The notes: generated from the sequence alone by a model not told the origin. A stretch of 38,062 nucleotides of DNA from JAQUCI01 sp034932685 (GCA_034932685.1 JAYFOM010000027.1:1-38062); one strand, 5' to 3'. Positions 7,871 through 14,986 are shown, counted from the stretch's first letter. Numbers and translations: made by a program.

Positions 7871-8743
7871 CTAAAACTCAATGGGAGTTTCGATTGGTAA
7901 ATCAAGGCATGAAGGGTTTTTTATCATCTGCTTAAACAGTCTTACACTTTTGGCGAAGTAATATCCATCAGCGATCCTTTCATCCAATGTAATACCAATA
8001 TTTACAACATCTCTAATTACTATTTCATTATCTTCGTTAACAACTGATTGCTTATGAATTTCTCCTATGGTTATCATGACCGAATTACTTCCAAAGTCAT
8101 TAAGATGATGATAAGGAGCATCGATTTTGATACTACCTAAATTTGATACTAAGACACTTGAAAAATTTGGATCGATTTCATAGAAAAACTTAGGAAGTTT
8201 ACCATAGCGATCTAAAAGATGGATTACACGCATGATCAATCTCAGTAAGAATCCGGGTAGTTTAGTAATGGTGTTTAAGATATCGTCAGCTTCATTACCA
8301 CCACTTTTGCGAGCTTGAGATACATCGTTGATCACCTTTGAGCTGATATCACCCATTGTCATATCTTTATCTACTTTAAGACATACCAAGGCTTCTGAAG
8401 CTTCATCATTAAACTTTTGCTTAGCAACAAAAGATAATGAAATATTGTTTCTTTGATAATACTTGCCATTTCTAATAAAACGATTTAAATATGGTCTGTG
8501 ATGAACGGTTTTAGCAATGACCGTTAGCATCGCATGAAAAACCGTTGTTTTATAAGTAGGATTATTTAGATTTTTGTTTCTGATGTATTGCAAAAGATCA
8601 GTGACATCAACACTTTCCTTTAACCATACCTCAGTGGTCGATTTTCTTGGCGCTAAATTAGCGAAATAGATGTGAAATGCATCAATATCTTTAATCAAAC
8701 GACCATCAGGATGGTCACCACGTTTTTTTCCTTGTTCAGACAA
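7871..8743 (-). CDS. Lipoyl-less 2-oxoacid dehydrogenase E2-like acyltransferase (CAT fold)
   Basis: A 290-residue protein matching only the C-terminal catalytic domain of E2 acyltransferases, the fold shared with chloramphenicol acetyltransferase. No lipoyl or peripheral-subunit-binding domain is present, and no E1 or E3 genes are nearby. VLVSNLGSIKID (198-209) and the helices around residues 66-90 are typical. The catalytic motif, normally DHRxxDG, is DERIADG at 254-260, with glutamate in place of the catalytic histidine; I recall other stand-alone members with this change, so it may be a subfamily trait and the reaction is unknown. The start is TTG 8743, supported by AAGGAG 7 bases upstream and the lack of a suitable ATG. 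Antibiotic acetylation is unlikely without the histidine. Confidence 0.7.
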   Translation of the reverse strand: MSEQGKKRGDHPDGRLIKDIDAFHIYFANLAPRKSTTEVWLKESVDVTDLLQYIRNKNLNNPTYKTTVFHAMLTVIAKTVHHRPYLNRFIRNGKYYQRNNISLSFVAKQKFNDEASEALVCLKVDKDMTMGDISSKVINDVSQARKSGGNEADDILNTITKLPGFLLRLIMRVIHLLDRYGKLPKFFYEIDPNFSSVLVSNLGSIKIDAPYHHLNDFGSNSVMITIGEIHKQSVVNEDNEIVIRDVVNIGITLDERIADGYYFAKSVRLFKQMIKNPSCLDLPIETPIEF

Positions 8744-8827
8744 AATATTTCTCCTTGATAGCTAAGCTATTACTTTTACTGAATTTCTGTAAGTTATCAT
8801 GAATTTCAGCAAGTTATATTAAATGTA

Positions 8828-8856
8828 TTGTAGCAGCAACTTTTTATTATTATAGT
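8828..8856 (+). promoter_or_regulatory. Promoter of the DUF4349 gene
   Basis: TTGTAG (8828-8833), a 17-base spacer and TATAGT (8851-8856). It places transcription start near 8863, beyond the in-frame ATG at 8857. Confidence 0.7.
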
Positions 8857-8874
8857 ATGATCAGAGGTGATAAC

Positions 8875-9735
8875 ATGAACCGAAAGAAAATATTTAATAT
8901 AATAATCGCTGTCTTATTAATCCTATCACTCGCTTTTAATGTTTACAATCTTTTTGATGGTGGTTTATCAAACTTAAATTTGAATAAAGAAGTAAGCGAT
9001 GGCTATTCACCATCATATGAGTATGGTAAATCAGAAGATTATTCATCTAATAACAGTACTGCTCAAAGAAGTGACACTGAAATGTTGATCATGAATGCCA
9101 GTATTACCATTACCGTTGACAACAACAAAACAATTGATGAGCAAGTAAGAACAAAGGTTCGTGAATACGGTGGTAAATTGGTTAGTAGTTATGATTATCA
9201 GTTTGATAAAACGCAAAAAGTATACACCTTGCAGGTTAAGGTACCACAAGAAAAATATGAAGAGTTTATTGATTATTTAAAGAGCATTGGTAAAACCGAT
9301 AACTTCTCTGAAAATAGTTATGATGTTTATGATCAATATCAAGATAATGCTTTACGTATTACAATGTTAAATAATAAATTAGATCGTTTATATGAGTTGT
9401 TAAAACAAGCTAAAGACGTAAATGATCTGATCATCCTTGAGAATTATATCTCTGATACGATATATCAGATCGAGAGTTTTAAAAGTATTCAAAGTCGTCT
9501 TGAGTATGAAACAGATTACGCCAGTGTTTCAATCACGATTAAACCGATAGTTAAAGAAGTTGTTGAGCCATCAGGCTTGCAAAATCTATTCCCTAACGCC
9601 TTTACAAACAGTCTTAATGCTTTCTTGAAGTTTATAGAATGGTTTGTTAGAATCCTATTCTTTGTTTTACCTTATGTCATTTTGAGTGGTATTGGTTACT
9701 TTATCTATCGCAAGACTACTAGAAGAAACAAGTAA
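8875..9735 (+). CDS. DUF4349 membrane-anchored protein
   Basis: A 286-residue protein with an N-terminal hydrophobic anchor (about 7-27), a Ser/Asn/Tyr-rich linker (about 28-65), a globular and coiled extracellular part (about 66-245) and a C-terminal membrane helix (about 255-280) ending in basic residues. The order matches DUF4349 proteins: a conserved strand region (MLIMNASITITVDN), a segment ending YTLQVKVPQEKYEEFIDYL, and a charged helical section (LDRLYELLKQAKDVNDLI). Its function is unknown; lipoprotein DUF4349 members are thought to act at the cell envelope. There is no lipobox here. ATG 8875 is chosen because AGAGGTGA (8863-8870) serves it, while ATG 8857 lies at the -10. Confidence 0.75.
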   Translation: MNRKKIFNIIIAVLLILSLAFNVYNLFDGGLSNLNLNKEVSDGYSPSYEYGKSEDYSSNNSTAQRSDTEMLIMNASITITVDNNKTIDEQVRTKVREYGGKLVSSYDYQFDKTQKVYTLQVKVPQEKYEEFIDYLKSIGKTDNFSENSYDVYDQYQDNALRITMLNNKLDRLYELLKQAKDVNDLIILENYISDTIYQIESFKSIQSRLEYETDYASVSITIKPIVKEVVEPSGLQNLFPNAFTNSLNAFLKFIEWFVRILFFVLPYVILSGIGYFIYRKTTRRNK

Positions 9736-9737
9736 AC

Positions 9738-9775
9738 GCCTTAAATAATTTGTGTTATCATATTATTAATAAGGC
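9738..9775 (+). repeat. Inverted repeat between the DUF4349 and hydrolase genes
   Basis: GCCTTAAATAAT (9738-9749) can pair with ATTATTAATAAGGC (9762-9775), leaving a 2-base bulge. It starts 3 bases after the stop codon and ends at the next gene's ribosome binding site. There is no T tract, so it is a weak terminator candidate; an RNA-stability or translation-control hairpin is the alternative. Confidence 0.35.
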
Positions 9776-9786
9776 AGGTGTTTTAA

Positions 9787-10653
9787 ATGAGTGCAAACAA
9801 TATTTCGATAATAAAAGCGGATCATAACGCGCCTTACATTCGAGTTGATCTTAATATTGAATATGAATGTTATGAAACCAATAAACTAAACATTCATATC
9901 ATAAGACCAAGCGCCGATGAAAGTGCGCGTTTTCCGCTGATTGTTTTCTCGCAAGGATCTTCTTGGTTTAAACAAGATATGGGTAAAGAGATCATCCAAT
10001 TATCATCATTTGCGAAAAGGGGTTTTGTGATTGGATTGGCTGAATATCGATCCGTCAATGAAAGTGGATTTCCAGCACAAATAATTGATACTAATAGTGC
10101 TACTCGCTTTTTGATAAGAAACGCCGATAAGTATAATATTGATATAAATAATATATTTTTATGGGGAACATCATCGGGAGGACATACAGTTTTAATGTGT
10201 GGGCTAACAAAAGAATTAAAGGATTTTAGTAAGGAAGATATTTTACAACAACCAATTAACTACAAAGCGATAATTGATTATTATGGCCCTACTGATATCA
10301 CAAAACTAGTGCCAGAAGAAGAGGCTTATAAATATGCTGGAATTGATTCACCATTACCCTTACTTATAAATAACGATAATATTTGGCATGCACCAGAGAT
10401 CACAGATAAACTGATTCCAATGAACTATATTGATGAAAAAAGAAAGTGTCCTCCTATATTGATCATTCATGGTCTAGCTGATACTATGGTCAACCACCAA
10501 CAAAGTATTGATCTCTATGATGATATGATCAAGAAGGGTCAAAATGCTAAATTAATATTACTTGAAGACGCCAATCATGGTGGTGGTTGTTTTTGGACAG
10601 ATGATATATTGAATGAGATTGAGAAATTTATTCGTGGTGTAATAAATCCGTAA
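9787..10653 (+). CDS. Alpha/beta hydrolase (carboxylesterase/prolyl-oligopeptidase-like)
   Basis: A cytoplasmic hydrolase of 288 residues without a signal peptide. The nucleophile elbow is GTSSG (serine about 129), the acid is likely the aspartate in HGLADTMV, and the histidine is in DANHGGG near residue 270. An oxyanion segment is seen in FSQGSSWF (54-61). The layout resembles BD-FAE/Aes-like esterases and lipases that act on small acyl esters; the substrate cannot be inferred. The ribosome binding site is AGGTG at about 9776-9780, at the foot of a hairpin. It lies 51 bases after the DUF4349 gene, so cotranscription is possible. The tRNA-Lys promoter follows. Confidence 0.75.
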   Translation: MSANNISIIKADHNAPYIRVDLNIEYECYETNKLNIHIIRPSADESARFPLIVFSQGSSWFKQDMGKEIIQLSSFAKRGFVIGLAEYRSVNESGFPAQIIDTNSATRFLIRNADKYNIDINNIFLWGTSSGGHTVLMCGLTKELKDFSKEDILQQPINYKAIIDYYGPTDITKLVPEEEAYKYAGIDSPLPLLINNDNIWHAPEITDKLIPMNYIDEKRKCPPILIIHGLADTMVNHQQSIDLYDDMIKKGQNAKLILLEDANHGGGCFWTDDILNEIEKFIRGVINP

Positions 10654-10677
10654 ATGTGAAATATCTTTTATTGAAAA

Positions 10678-10706
10678 TTGAAAAGTGGTGTGGTATGCTT
10701 TATAAG
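10678..10706 (+). promoter_or_regulatory. Promoter of tRNA-Lys
   Basis: TTGAAA (10678-10683), 17-base spacer, TATAAG (10701-10706). A 7-bp palindrome, TATGCTT-TAT-AAGCATA (10694-10710), overlaps the -10. Confidence 0.6.
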
Positions 10707-10713
10707 CATATTT

Positions 10714-10789
10714 GACCTGTTAGCTCAGTTGGTAGAGCAACTGACTCTTAATCAGTGGGTCCAGGGTTCGAGTCCCTGACGGGTCACCA
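10714..10789 (+). tRNA. tRNA-Lys (CTT)
   Basis: A 76-base cloverleaf with acceptor GACCTGT/ACGGGTC, anticodon loop CTCTTAA (anticodon CTT, reading AAG), T loop GGTTCGAGTCC and encoded CCA. It stands alone with its own promoter and terminator. Confidence 0.96.
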
Positions 10790-10801
10790 GAGAATATATA
10801 C

Positions 10802-10826
10802 GGATGTCAATACTGACATCCTTTTT
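10802..10826 (+). terminator. Terminator of tRNA-Lys
   Basis: Perfect 8-bp stem GGATGTCA/TGACATCC (10802-10809 with 10814-10821), loop ATAC, then TTTTT. Confidence 0.88.
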
Positions 10827-10891
10827 GTTGCTGTTTTAGTCTATCTTTATTTTTTCCTTATATTAGATTAAGATATAAGCAGGAGATAAAC

Positions 10892-11332
10892 ATGAGTGAT
10901 AAGCGAATTAACGAAAGCTTTCAAATAGCTAAAATAAAAAACACGAAACAACGAACAGCGATATTAACAATATTGGCTAATGTTGGTAAACCCTTAACGG
11001 TGAGTGATATTTATAAAGAGATGCAAGCTCTTAAGATTGATGTTAATCTTTCAACGATTTATCGTTCTTTAGATATTATGAGTAATAAAGGATTGATCAC
11101 TAAGATAAGTAATCTTCAGGATAATAAAGCAATGTATGAGATTAATCATGGTATTCATCACCATTATCTATATTGTGTTGGTTGTGAGAAGATATTAACG
11201 ATTGAACATTGTCCGTTGATTGATTATGAAAATCAACTTTATGTTAGTACAGGATACAAGATCATTGGACATAAATTAAACGTGTTTGGCTATTGTCCAT
11301 CATGTCAAAAGAAAGCTAAAAATGACTTTTAA
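10892..11332 (+). CDS. Fur-family transcriptional regulator
   Basis: A 146-residue metal- or peroxide-sensing repressor. The N-terminal winged helix spans about 15-75 (KQRTAIL, VSDIYKEM, VNLSTIYRSLDIM as recognition region). The dimerisation domain carries a HHHYLYCVGC site (C95, C98) and CPSC (C135, C138), the four cysteines of a structural zinc site. Histidines at 86, 89-91 and 127 could form the sensing site. Fur, Zur and PerR cannot be told apart safely; the HGIHHHYLYC region fits Zur or Fur as well as PerR. AGGAG at 10881-10885 precedes the ATG. The gene ends in its own terminator. No metal-uptake gene adjoins it, so targets lie elsewhere, with possible autoregulation through an upstream inverted repeat. 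Confidence 0.88.
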   Translation: MSDKRINESFQIAKIKNTKQRTAILTILANVGKPLTVSDIYKEMQALKIDVNLSTIYRSLDIMSNKGLITKISNLQDNKAMYEINHGIHHHYLYCVGCEKILTIEHCPLIDYENQLYVSTGYKIIGHKLNVFGYCPSCQKKAKNDF

Positions 11333-11345
11333 AGGGTCATTTTTT
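11318..11345 (+). terminator. Terminator of the Fur-family gene
   Basis: AAAAATGAC (11318-11326) pairs with GTCATTTTT (11336-11344), with further weak pairing inside, and a T run follows. The stop codon lies in the loop. Confidence 0.75.
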
Positions 11346-11369
11346 CTTGTTTAGCCAATATGAAAATAA

Positions 11370-11383
11370 TGTAAACGGTATCA
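11370..11383. promoter_or_regulatory. Candidate cre (CcpA operator) upstream of the hydrogenase operon
   Basis: TGTAAACGGTATCA matches the consensus TGWAARCGYTWWCW at 13 of 14 positions (G at the Y position). It lies about 70-80 bases before the predicted transcription start, a position that in other Bacillota can mean activation rather than repression by CcpA. Confidence 0.55.
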
Positions 11384-11393
11384 TTGGTTATAT

Positions 11394-11411
11394 TTGTGAA
11401 ATTATTAATAA
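11394..11411. promoter_or_regulatory. Candidate Rex-type operator, upstream site
   Basis: TTGTGAA-ATTA-TTAATAA resembles the Rex operator TTGTGAA-N4-TTCACAA: the left half is exact and the right half has 5 of 7 matches. It lies just before the expected -35 region. Rex is an NADH/NAD-sensing repressor commonly linked to NADH-consuming fermentation genes. Confidence 0.45.
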
Positions 11412-11436
11412 TCATATATTCATTCTTAATCTTGCG

Positions 11437-11445
11437 TGATATAAT
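11437..11445 (+). promoter_or_regulatory. Extended -10 promoter of the hydrogenase operon
   Basis: TGATATAAT: a perfect -10 (11440-11445) with TG one base before it. The -35 region (TATTCA, 11417-11422, 17-base spacer) is poor, consistent with an extended -10 or activator-dependent promoter. Confidence 0.65.
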
Positions 11446-11463
11446 GACTTAAAATCAATCTTG

Positions 11464-11481
11464 TTGTGATATTTTTAGCAA
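11464..11481. promoter_or_regulatory. Candidate Rex-type operator, downstream site
   Basis: TTGTGAT-ATTT-TTAGCAA has the same spacing as the upstream Rex-like site (left half 6 of 7, right half 5 of 7). It lies between the predicted start of transcription (about 11452) and the ribosome binding site. The two sites are centred 70 bp apart. Confidence 0.4.
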
Positions 11482-11513
11482 CCGCATTGGTTAAAAATAA
11501 GGGGGATTTATGC

Positions 11514-12005
11514 ATGTTGAAATTAGGTGAGAGTGCAAAAAAGACAATCGACAAGATTGTTTTACGGCACATAGACCGACCAGGTCCTGTCAAACTGATG
11601 CTTCATGATGTGCAACATGAACTTGGTTATATTCCTTTTGAGGCAATGGAAAAAATAGCTGATGCAACTAGTGCTTCAATTGCTGATGTATATGGTGTTG
11701 TAACATTCTATACACAGTTTACAACTGAACCAAAAGGGAAACATATTATCAACGTTTGTATGGGTACAGCATGTTATGTTAATAATGCTCAAACATTATT
11801 AGACAAAGTATTAGAACTAACTAATGCTCCTGTTAACGGTACCAGTACTGATGGTTTGTTTTCGGTTGATGCTGCTAGATGTTTGGGAGCATGTGGTTTA
11901 GCTCCAGTTGCGATCATTGATGATAAAGTATATGGTTCTGCTTTAAAGTCTGGACAAGCTGAGGCTCGTATTAAAGAGATAATCATGGAGGAAAGGAAAG
12001 CCTAA
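11514..12005 (+). CDS. hydC: NuoE-like [2Fe-2S] subunit of electron-bifurcating [FeFe]-hydrogenase (HydC)
   Basis: A 163-residue thioredoxin-fold subunit related to NuoE of complex I. The four iron-sulfur ligands are C82 and C87 (VCMGTAC) and C123 and C127 (CLGAC), in the usual Cx4C...Cx3C pattern. The helical N-terminal part (10-75, including GYIPFEAMEKIA and YGVVTFYTQF) is typical. It passes electrons near the NuoF-type flavin subunit. ATG 11514 is chosen because GGGGGA (11501-11506) lies 7 bases before it; the open frame runs back to a GTG at 11466, which lies in the promoter and operator region. It is first in a ten-gene operon and overlaps the next start. Confidence 0.92.
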   Translation: MLKLGESAKKTIDKIVLRHIDRPGPVKLMLHDVQHELGYIPFEAMEKIADATSASIADVYGVVTFYTQFTTEPKGKHIINVCMGTACYVNNAQTLLDKVLELTNAPVNGTSTDGLFSVDAARCLGACGLAPVAIIDDKVYGSALKSGQAEARIKEIIMEERKA

Positions 12006-12370
12006 TGATGGTTTTGCGTGACATCTTAAATGTTTTACAAGCAAAGACAATCCATATCTGTGACCAAAAGGTTTTAGATAAGGAATACACTCATGTGTCA
12101 GTTGCGGATTTGATGAGCGATGCTTTGTCAATGGTCTGCTCTTCTGGTACTACAACCTTTCTTTTAACCGGATTGGTAAACGCACAATCGATCAGAACAG
12201 CTGAGATGCTTGATATCGACACGATTGTTTATGTTAGAAACAAGATGCCGCAGGATGTTGATCTTCATATTGGTATGGATATCAATATGAATTTGTTCTC
12301 GACAGCCTTATCGATGTATGAGGCTTGTGGACTACTATATGAGACAGGTATAAAGACGGCAACCAAATGA
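12005..12370 (+). CDS. DRTGG-domain protein 1 in the hydrogenase operon
   Basis: A 121-residue protein of the DRTGG family, the domain also found in the N-terminal half of long phosphotransacetylases. Conserved-looking segments are LRDILNVLQAK near the N-terminus, VSVADLMSDALSM (around 30-45), LLTGLVNAQSIRTAEMLDID (53-72) and SMYEACGLLYETG near the C-terminus. Proteins of this family commonly sit in operons of bifurcating hydrogenases, where they are proposed to be regulatory and ligand-binding; no biochemical role is established as far as I know. Its start overlaps the hydC stop by one base, behind a purine-rich GGAGGAAAGGAAAG stretch. A second, shorter DRTGG gene lies 1.6 kb downstream. Confidence 0.8.
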   Translation: MMVLRDILNVLQAKTIHICDQKVLDKEYTHVSVADLMSDALSMVCSSGTTTFLLTGLVNAQSIRTAEMLDIDTIVYVRNKMPQDVDLHIGMDINMNLFSTALSMYEACGLLYETGIKTATK

Positions 12371-12777
12371 TGAAATACAGCTATGAGATCATCAAAGACG
12401 ACTTTGCAAATGCTGGACGAGTTTCAAGTCAGATCAAAAAGATCTTGAAACAGTTAAATTTTGAACCCGAAGTTTTACGTCGAATGGCGATAGCTTGTTA
12501 TGAAGCAGAGATTAATATGATTATCCATTCTTATGGTGGAGTGATTACATTGAAGGTTGACGATAAAGTTAGATTGGTATTCGCAGATAAAGGACCAGGA
12601 ATTAAGGATATCGCATTAGCGATGCAACCTGGATACTCTACAGCGGATGAAAAAGCTCGTGAGTTAGGATTTGGTGCAGGAATGGGTTTACCCAACATTA
12701 AGAAGGTCAGTGATGAGTTTGATATTGAATCTAGTGAGAAAGGAACGATCCTTACATTAGGATTTAAAGTACTATGA
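12367..12777 (+). CDS. RsbW-type GHKL ATPase (anti-sigma-kinase-like)
   Basis: A 136-residue soluble ATP-binding protein consisting of one HATPase domain. The N box is ACYEAEINMIIHSY (glutamate and asparagine about 46 and 49), the G1 box DKGPGI and the G2 box GFGAGMGLPNIK. It resembles RsbW/SpoIIAB-type serine kinases more than sensory histidine kinases, since there is no phosphoacceptor histidine domain. No anti-anti-sigma (STAS) partner or sigma factor is encoded nearby, so the target is unknown. It overlaps both neighbours by 4 bases. Homologs beside other bifurcating hydrogenases suggest a conserved signalling role with the adjoining iron-sulfur protein. Confidence 0.85.
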   Translation: MMKYSYEIIKDDFANAGRVSSQIKKILKQLNFEPEVLRRMAIACYEAEINMIIHSYGGVITLKVDDKVRLVFADKGPGIKDIALAMQPGYSTADEKARELGFGAGMGLPNIKKVSDEFDIESSEKGTILTLGFKVL

Positions 12778-13970
12778 CGGTAATCAGCTACACTTTAGAG
12801 AAATGTCAAAAATGCATGAAGTGTTTACATGCTTGTCCAACTGGAGCAATTTCGCTTTTAGATGCACGCGTAAAGATTGATAACGAAAAATGCACTAATT
12901 GCGCTACCTGTATTGAAGCATGTGTTTTTCAAGGTTTGCAAGCTAAAGGTAGTACATTAGCTGATTTGGAAAATTATGAGCATACCATCGCACTAGTATC
13001 AACCGCTGTATTAGGTGAATGTCCTTCACTTGAACAAGCTGAAGAATTAATGATGGCAATTAAAAAACTAGGTTTTGATGAAGTAATAAATCTAAGTAGT
13101 TATGATGGAGCAATGTATGATGAAATGATTAGGTACATTGGTGTAAATCATCAACAAACAACCTTAATAACATCCTTTTGTCCAACTATCAATCGATTGA
13201 TTGAGGTAAAATATCCAATCTTATTAAGCAATATCATTCCGATTGATTATATTAGTGAAGTCGCAGCTCGCGATATTAGAAAAAGAGAAGATATACCTGA
13301 AAACACTGGCATATTTCTCTTATGTGAATGTGTTGCCAAGCTAACTTTAGCTAAGTATCCTTATGGCAATAAATATTCGGCAGTTGACCATGCCATGGTC
13401 ATAGCGGATATTTTTCCGCAAATATCACGTAATTTAAGTAATGAACGCTTAAAAACAACGGTTAACGCTAAAGGGTTACGCAATGTAACCTCTAATCAAT
13501 ATGCTAGTGGTTTTAAAAATAAGAATATTGTTGTGGCTGATGGATTAGCGAAAGTTGTAACAGCGCTTGAACTGGCAGAGTTTGATCGCCTTAAGGATTG
13601 TGATCTCTTGTTCTTATCGAACTGCATCAATGGCTGTATTGGGGGCAATCTTTTATGGGGTAATCCATTTAGTAGCTCTAACAACGTTCATCATTTAATT
13701 AAACAAGGTAATGATGACGTGGCAGCTATCAATAACAATGATCTGTATGGTGTTGCGATTGCTAGTGCGTTTAATGAAAAAAGATCTTTACAAACAAGAT
13801 TAGCTAGTTTTATTAAGATAAATGAGATTGTTGAACAATTACCAGGATTTGACTGTGGAGCGTGTGGATTTCATTCATGTCGAGCGATGGCTGAAGAAAT
13901 TATCGCTAATAGAGCGAACCTTGATGATTGTCGCATATTAAAGGGTGGTGAAACAAATGAAAGTAAGTGA
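12774..13970 (+). CDS. HydS-like iron-sulfur protein with H-cluster-type domain (putative sensory [FeFe]-hydrogenase)
   Basis: A 398-residue protein in three parts. The N-terminus carries two [4Fe-4S] sites (C11, 14, 17, 21 and C40, 43, 46, 50). The middle (about 70-330) resembles the [FeFe]-hydrogenase catalytic domain. The C-terminus holds an FeS domain with C361, C364, C369 and C386 (LPGFDCGACG onward). In the middle, the three H-cluster motifs appear in diverged form: TSFCP (C136), CECVAK (C186) and SNCINGCIGG (C284, C288). All four cluster cysteines are thus placed, but the proton-transfer cysteine of TSCCP is phenylalanine. This fits the sensory type described from Thermotoga, where that residue is alanine. 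No PAS domain is present. It may sense H2 or redox state and signal to the neighbouring ATPases; that is inference. Confidence 0.78.
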   Translation: MTVISYTLEKCQKCMKCLHACPTGAISLLDARVKIDNEKCTNCATCIEACVFQGLQAKGSTLADLENYEHTIALVSTAVLGECPSLEQAEELMMAIKKLGFDEVINLSSYDGAMYDEMIRYIGVNHQQTTLITSFCPTINRLIEVKYPILLSNIIPIDYISEVAARDIRKREDIPENTGIFLLCECVAKLTLAKYPYGNKYSAVDHAMVIADIFPQISRNLSNERLKTTVNAKGLRNVTSNQYASGFKNKNIVVADGLAKVVTALELAEFDRLKDCDLLFLSNCINGCIGGNLLWGNPFSSSNNVHHLIKQGNDDVAAINNNDLYGVAIASAFNEKRSLQTRLASFIKINEIVEQLPGFDCGACGFHSCRAMAEEIIANRANLDDCRILKGGETNESK

Positions 13971-14289
13971 ACTAGCAAAAATAACTAACTGGCAGTTATT
14001 CGCTAATTCTGATTCTCAAGAAAAAGAGATCAAAGGCGTTTATGTCGGTGACCTATTAAGCTGGGTAATGGGACATGGTCAACCTGAACAAGCGTGGATC
14101 ACTATTCAAGCTCACAGCAATGTTATTGCAGTAGCGACACTTAAAGAGTTTGCTTGTCTTATTATTTGTGAAAACAGCGAAGTAAGTACTGACTTTATTA
14201 AACAAGCAATGCTTGAAGATATGCCATTGTTTGTTTCTGCACAATCAGCGTATGAAGTTTGTAAGACTTTGATTAAGCTTGGTATTTAG
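13957..14289 (+). CDS. DRTGG-domain protein 2 in the hydrogenase operon
   Basis: A 110-residue DRTGG-family protein, the shorter of the two in the operon. The sequence KVSELAKIT...GVYVGDLLSWVMGHG, AWITIQAHSNVIAVATLKE and SAYEVCKTLIKLGI follows the pattern of the small protein found beside HydABC in clostridia. ATG 13957 is chosen over GTG codons at 13945 and 13948 because AAGGGTGG (13941-13948) then acts as its ribosome binding site. It overlaps the end of the iron-sulfur gene by 14 bases. The paired occurrence suggests the two DRTGG proteins bind each other or the same ligand; this is inference. Confidence 0.8.
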   Translation: MKVSELAKITNWQLFANSDSQEKEIKGVYVGDLLSWVMGHGQPEQAWITIQAHSNVIAVATLKEFACLIICENSEVSTDFIKQAMLEDMPLFVSAQSAYEVCKTLIKLGI

Positions 14290-14290
14290 T

Positions 14291-14986
14291 ATGTATTATG
14301 ATTTGCACATCCATTCAACATTATCAGCTTGTGCTGATGATGATATGACACCAAACAACATTATTAATATGGCTGTGCTCAAGGGGTTGGATCTTATAGC
14401 GGTTTGTGATCACAACACCACTAAACAACAAGCTGGTTTGGCTAAAGCCGCAAGTGGTAAAAACATAAGTTTAATTTATGGGATTGAAGTTCAAACAAAA
14501 GAAGAAATACATGTCTTGGCTTACTTTAAAGAACTATGTGATTGCAAAGCGTTTGGTAAACTTATTGATGAGAAAATTCCTGCGATCAAAAACAATCCAC
14601 AGTACTTCGGTCATCAATATGTAGTCGATATCTATGACAAAGTTGTTTATCAAGAAGAGTGCTTACTATTAAATAGTGTGAATATGACGATTGAAGAAGT
14701 TGAGATTGCAGTGCATAAGTATCATGGTAGTTTTGTATTAGCGCATGCGCTAGATCGTCAAAACAGTATTATTACACAACTGGGTTTTATTCCTTTACAT
14801 CTAAAGATTGACGCTGTGGAGATAAAGAATATCCAACAAAAAGAAATCTTGTTAGCGAATCATAAATGGTTAAAAGATACCATATGGTTGATCAATTCGG
14901 ATGCTCATCAATTAAAAGACATTAATGAAAGAGTAAATAAGATAACAGATCAAGAATTAAAGCGTCTGTTAAGGAATGAATCATGA
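14291..14986 (+). CDS. PHP-domain phosphoesterase-like protein
   Basis: A 231-residue PHP-domain protein. The N-terminal motif YDLHIHSTLSAC (H6, H8) and the CDHNTT motif (around 39-44) give metal ligands; later residues likely to complete the trinuclear metal site are in IYGIEVQTKEEIHVLAYF, VLAHALDRQ and LINSDAHQ. Relatives hydrolyse phosphate esters such as 3',5'-nucleotides or histidinol phosphate, but this hydrogenase-linked subgroup has no known substrate. The start is uncertain: ATG 14291 is one base after the previous stop, has no clear Shine-Dalgarno and probably depends on translational coupling; a TTG at 14279 is in frame. It overlaps the next start by 4 bases. Confidence 0.82.
   Translation: MYYDLHIHSTLSACADDDMTPNNIINMAVLKGLDLIAVCDHNTTKQQAGLAKAASGKNISLIYGIEVQTKEEIHVLAYFKELCDCKAFGKLIDEKIPAIKNNPQYFGHQYVVDIYDKVVYQEECLLLNSVNMTIEEVEIAVHKYHGSFVLAHALDRQNSIITQLGFIPLHLKIDAVEIKNIQQKEILLANHKWLKDTIWLINSDAHQLKDINERVNKITDQELKRLLRNES

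Noticed and set aside
7871..8743. Chloramphenicol acetyltransferase (resistance gene)
   Set aside because: Same fold, but the catalytic histidine is absent and the sequence is closer to E2 catalytic domains.
12774..13970. A second catalytic [FeFe]-hydrogenase
   Set aside because: H-cluster motifs are strongly diverged and the proton-transfer cysteine is replaced by phenylalanine, so a sensory or non-catalytic role is more likely.
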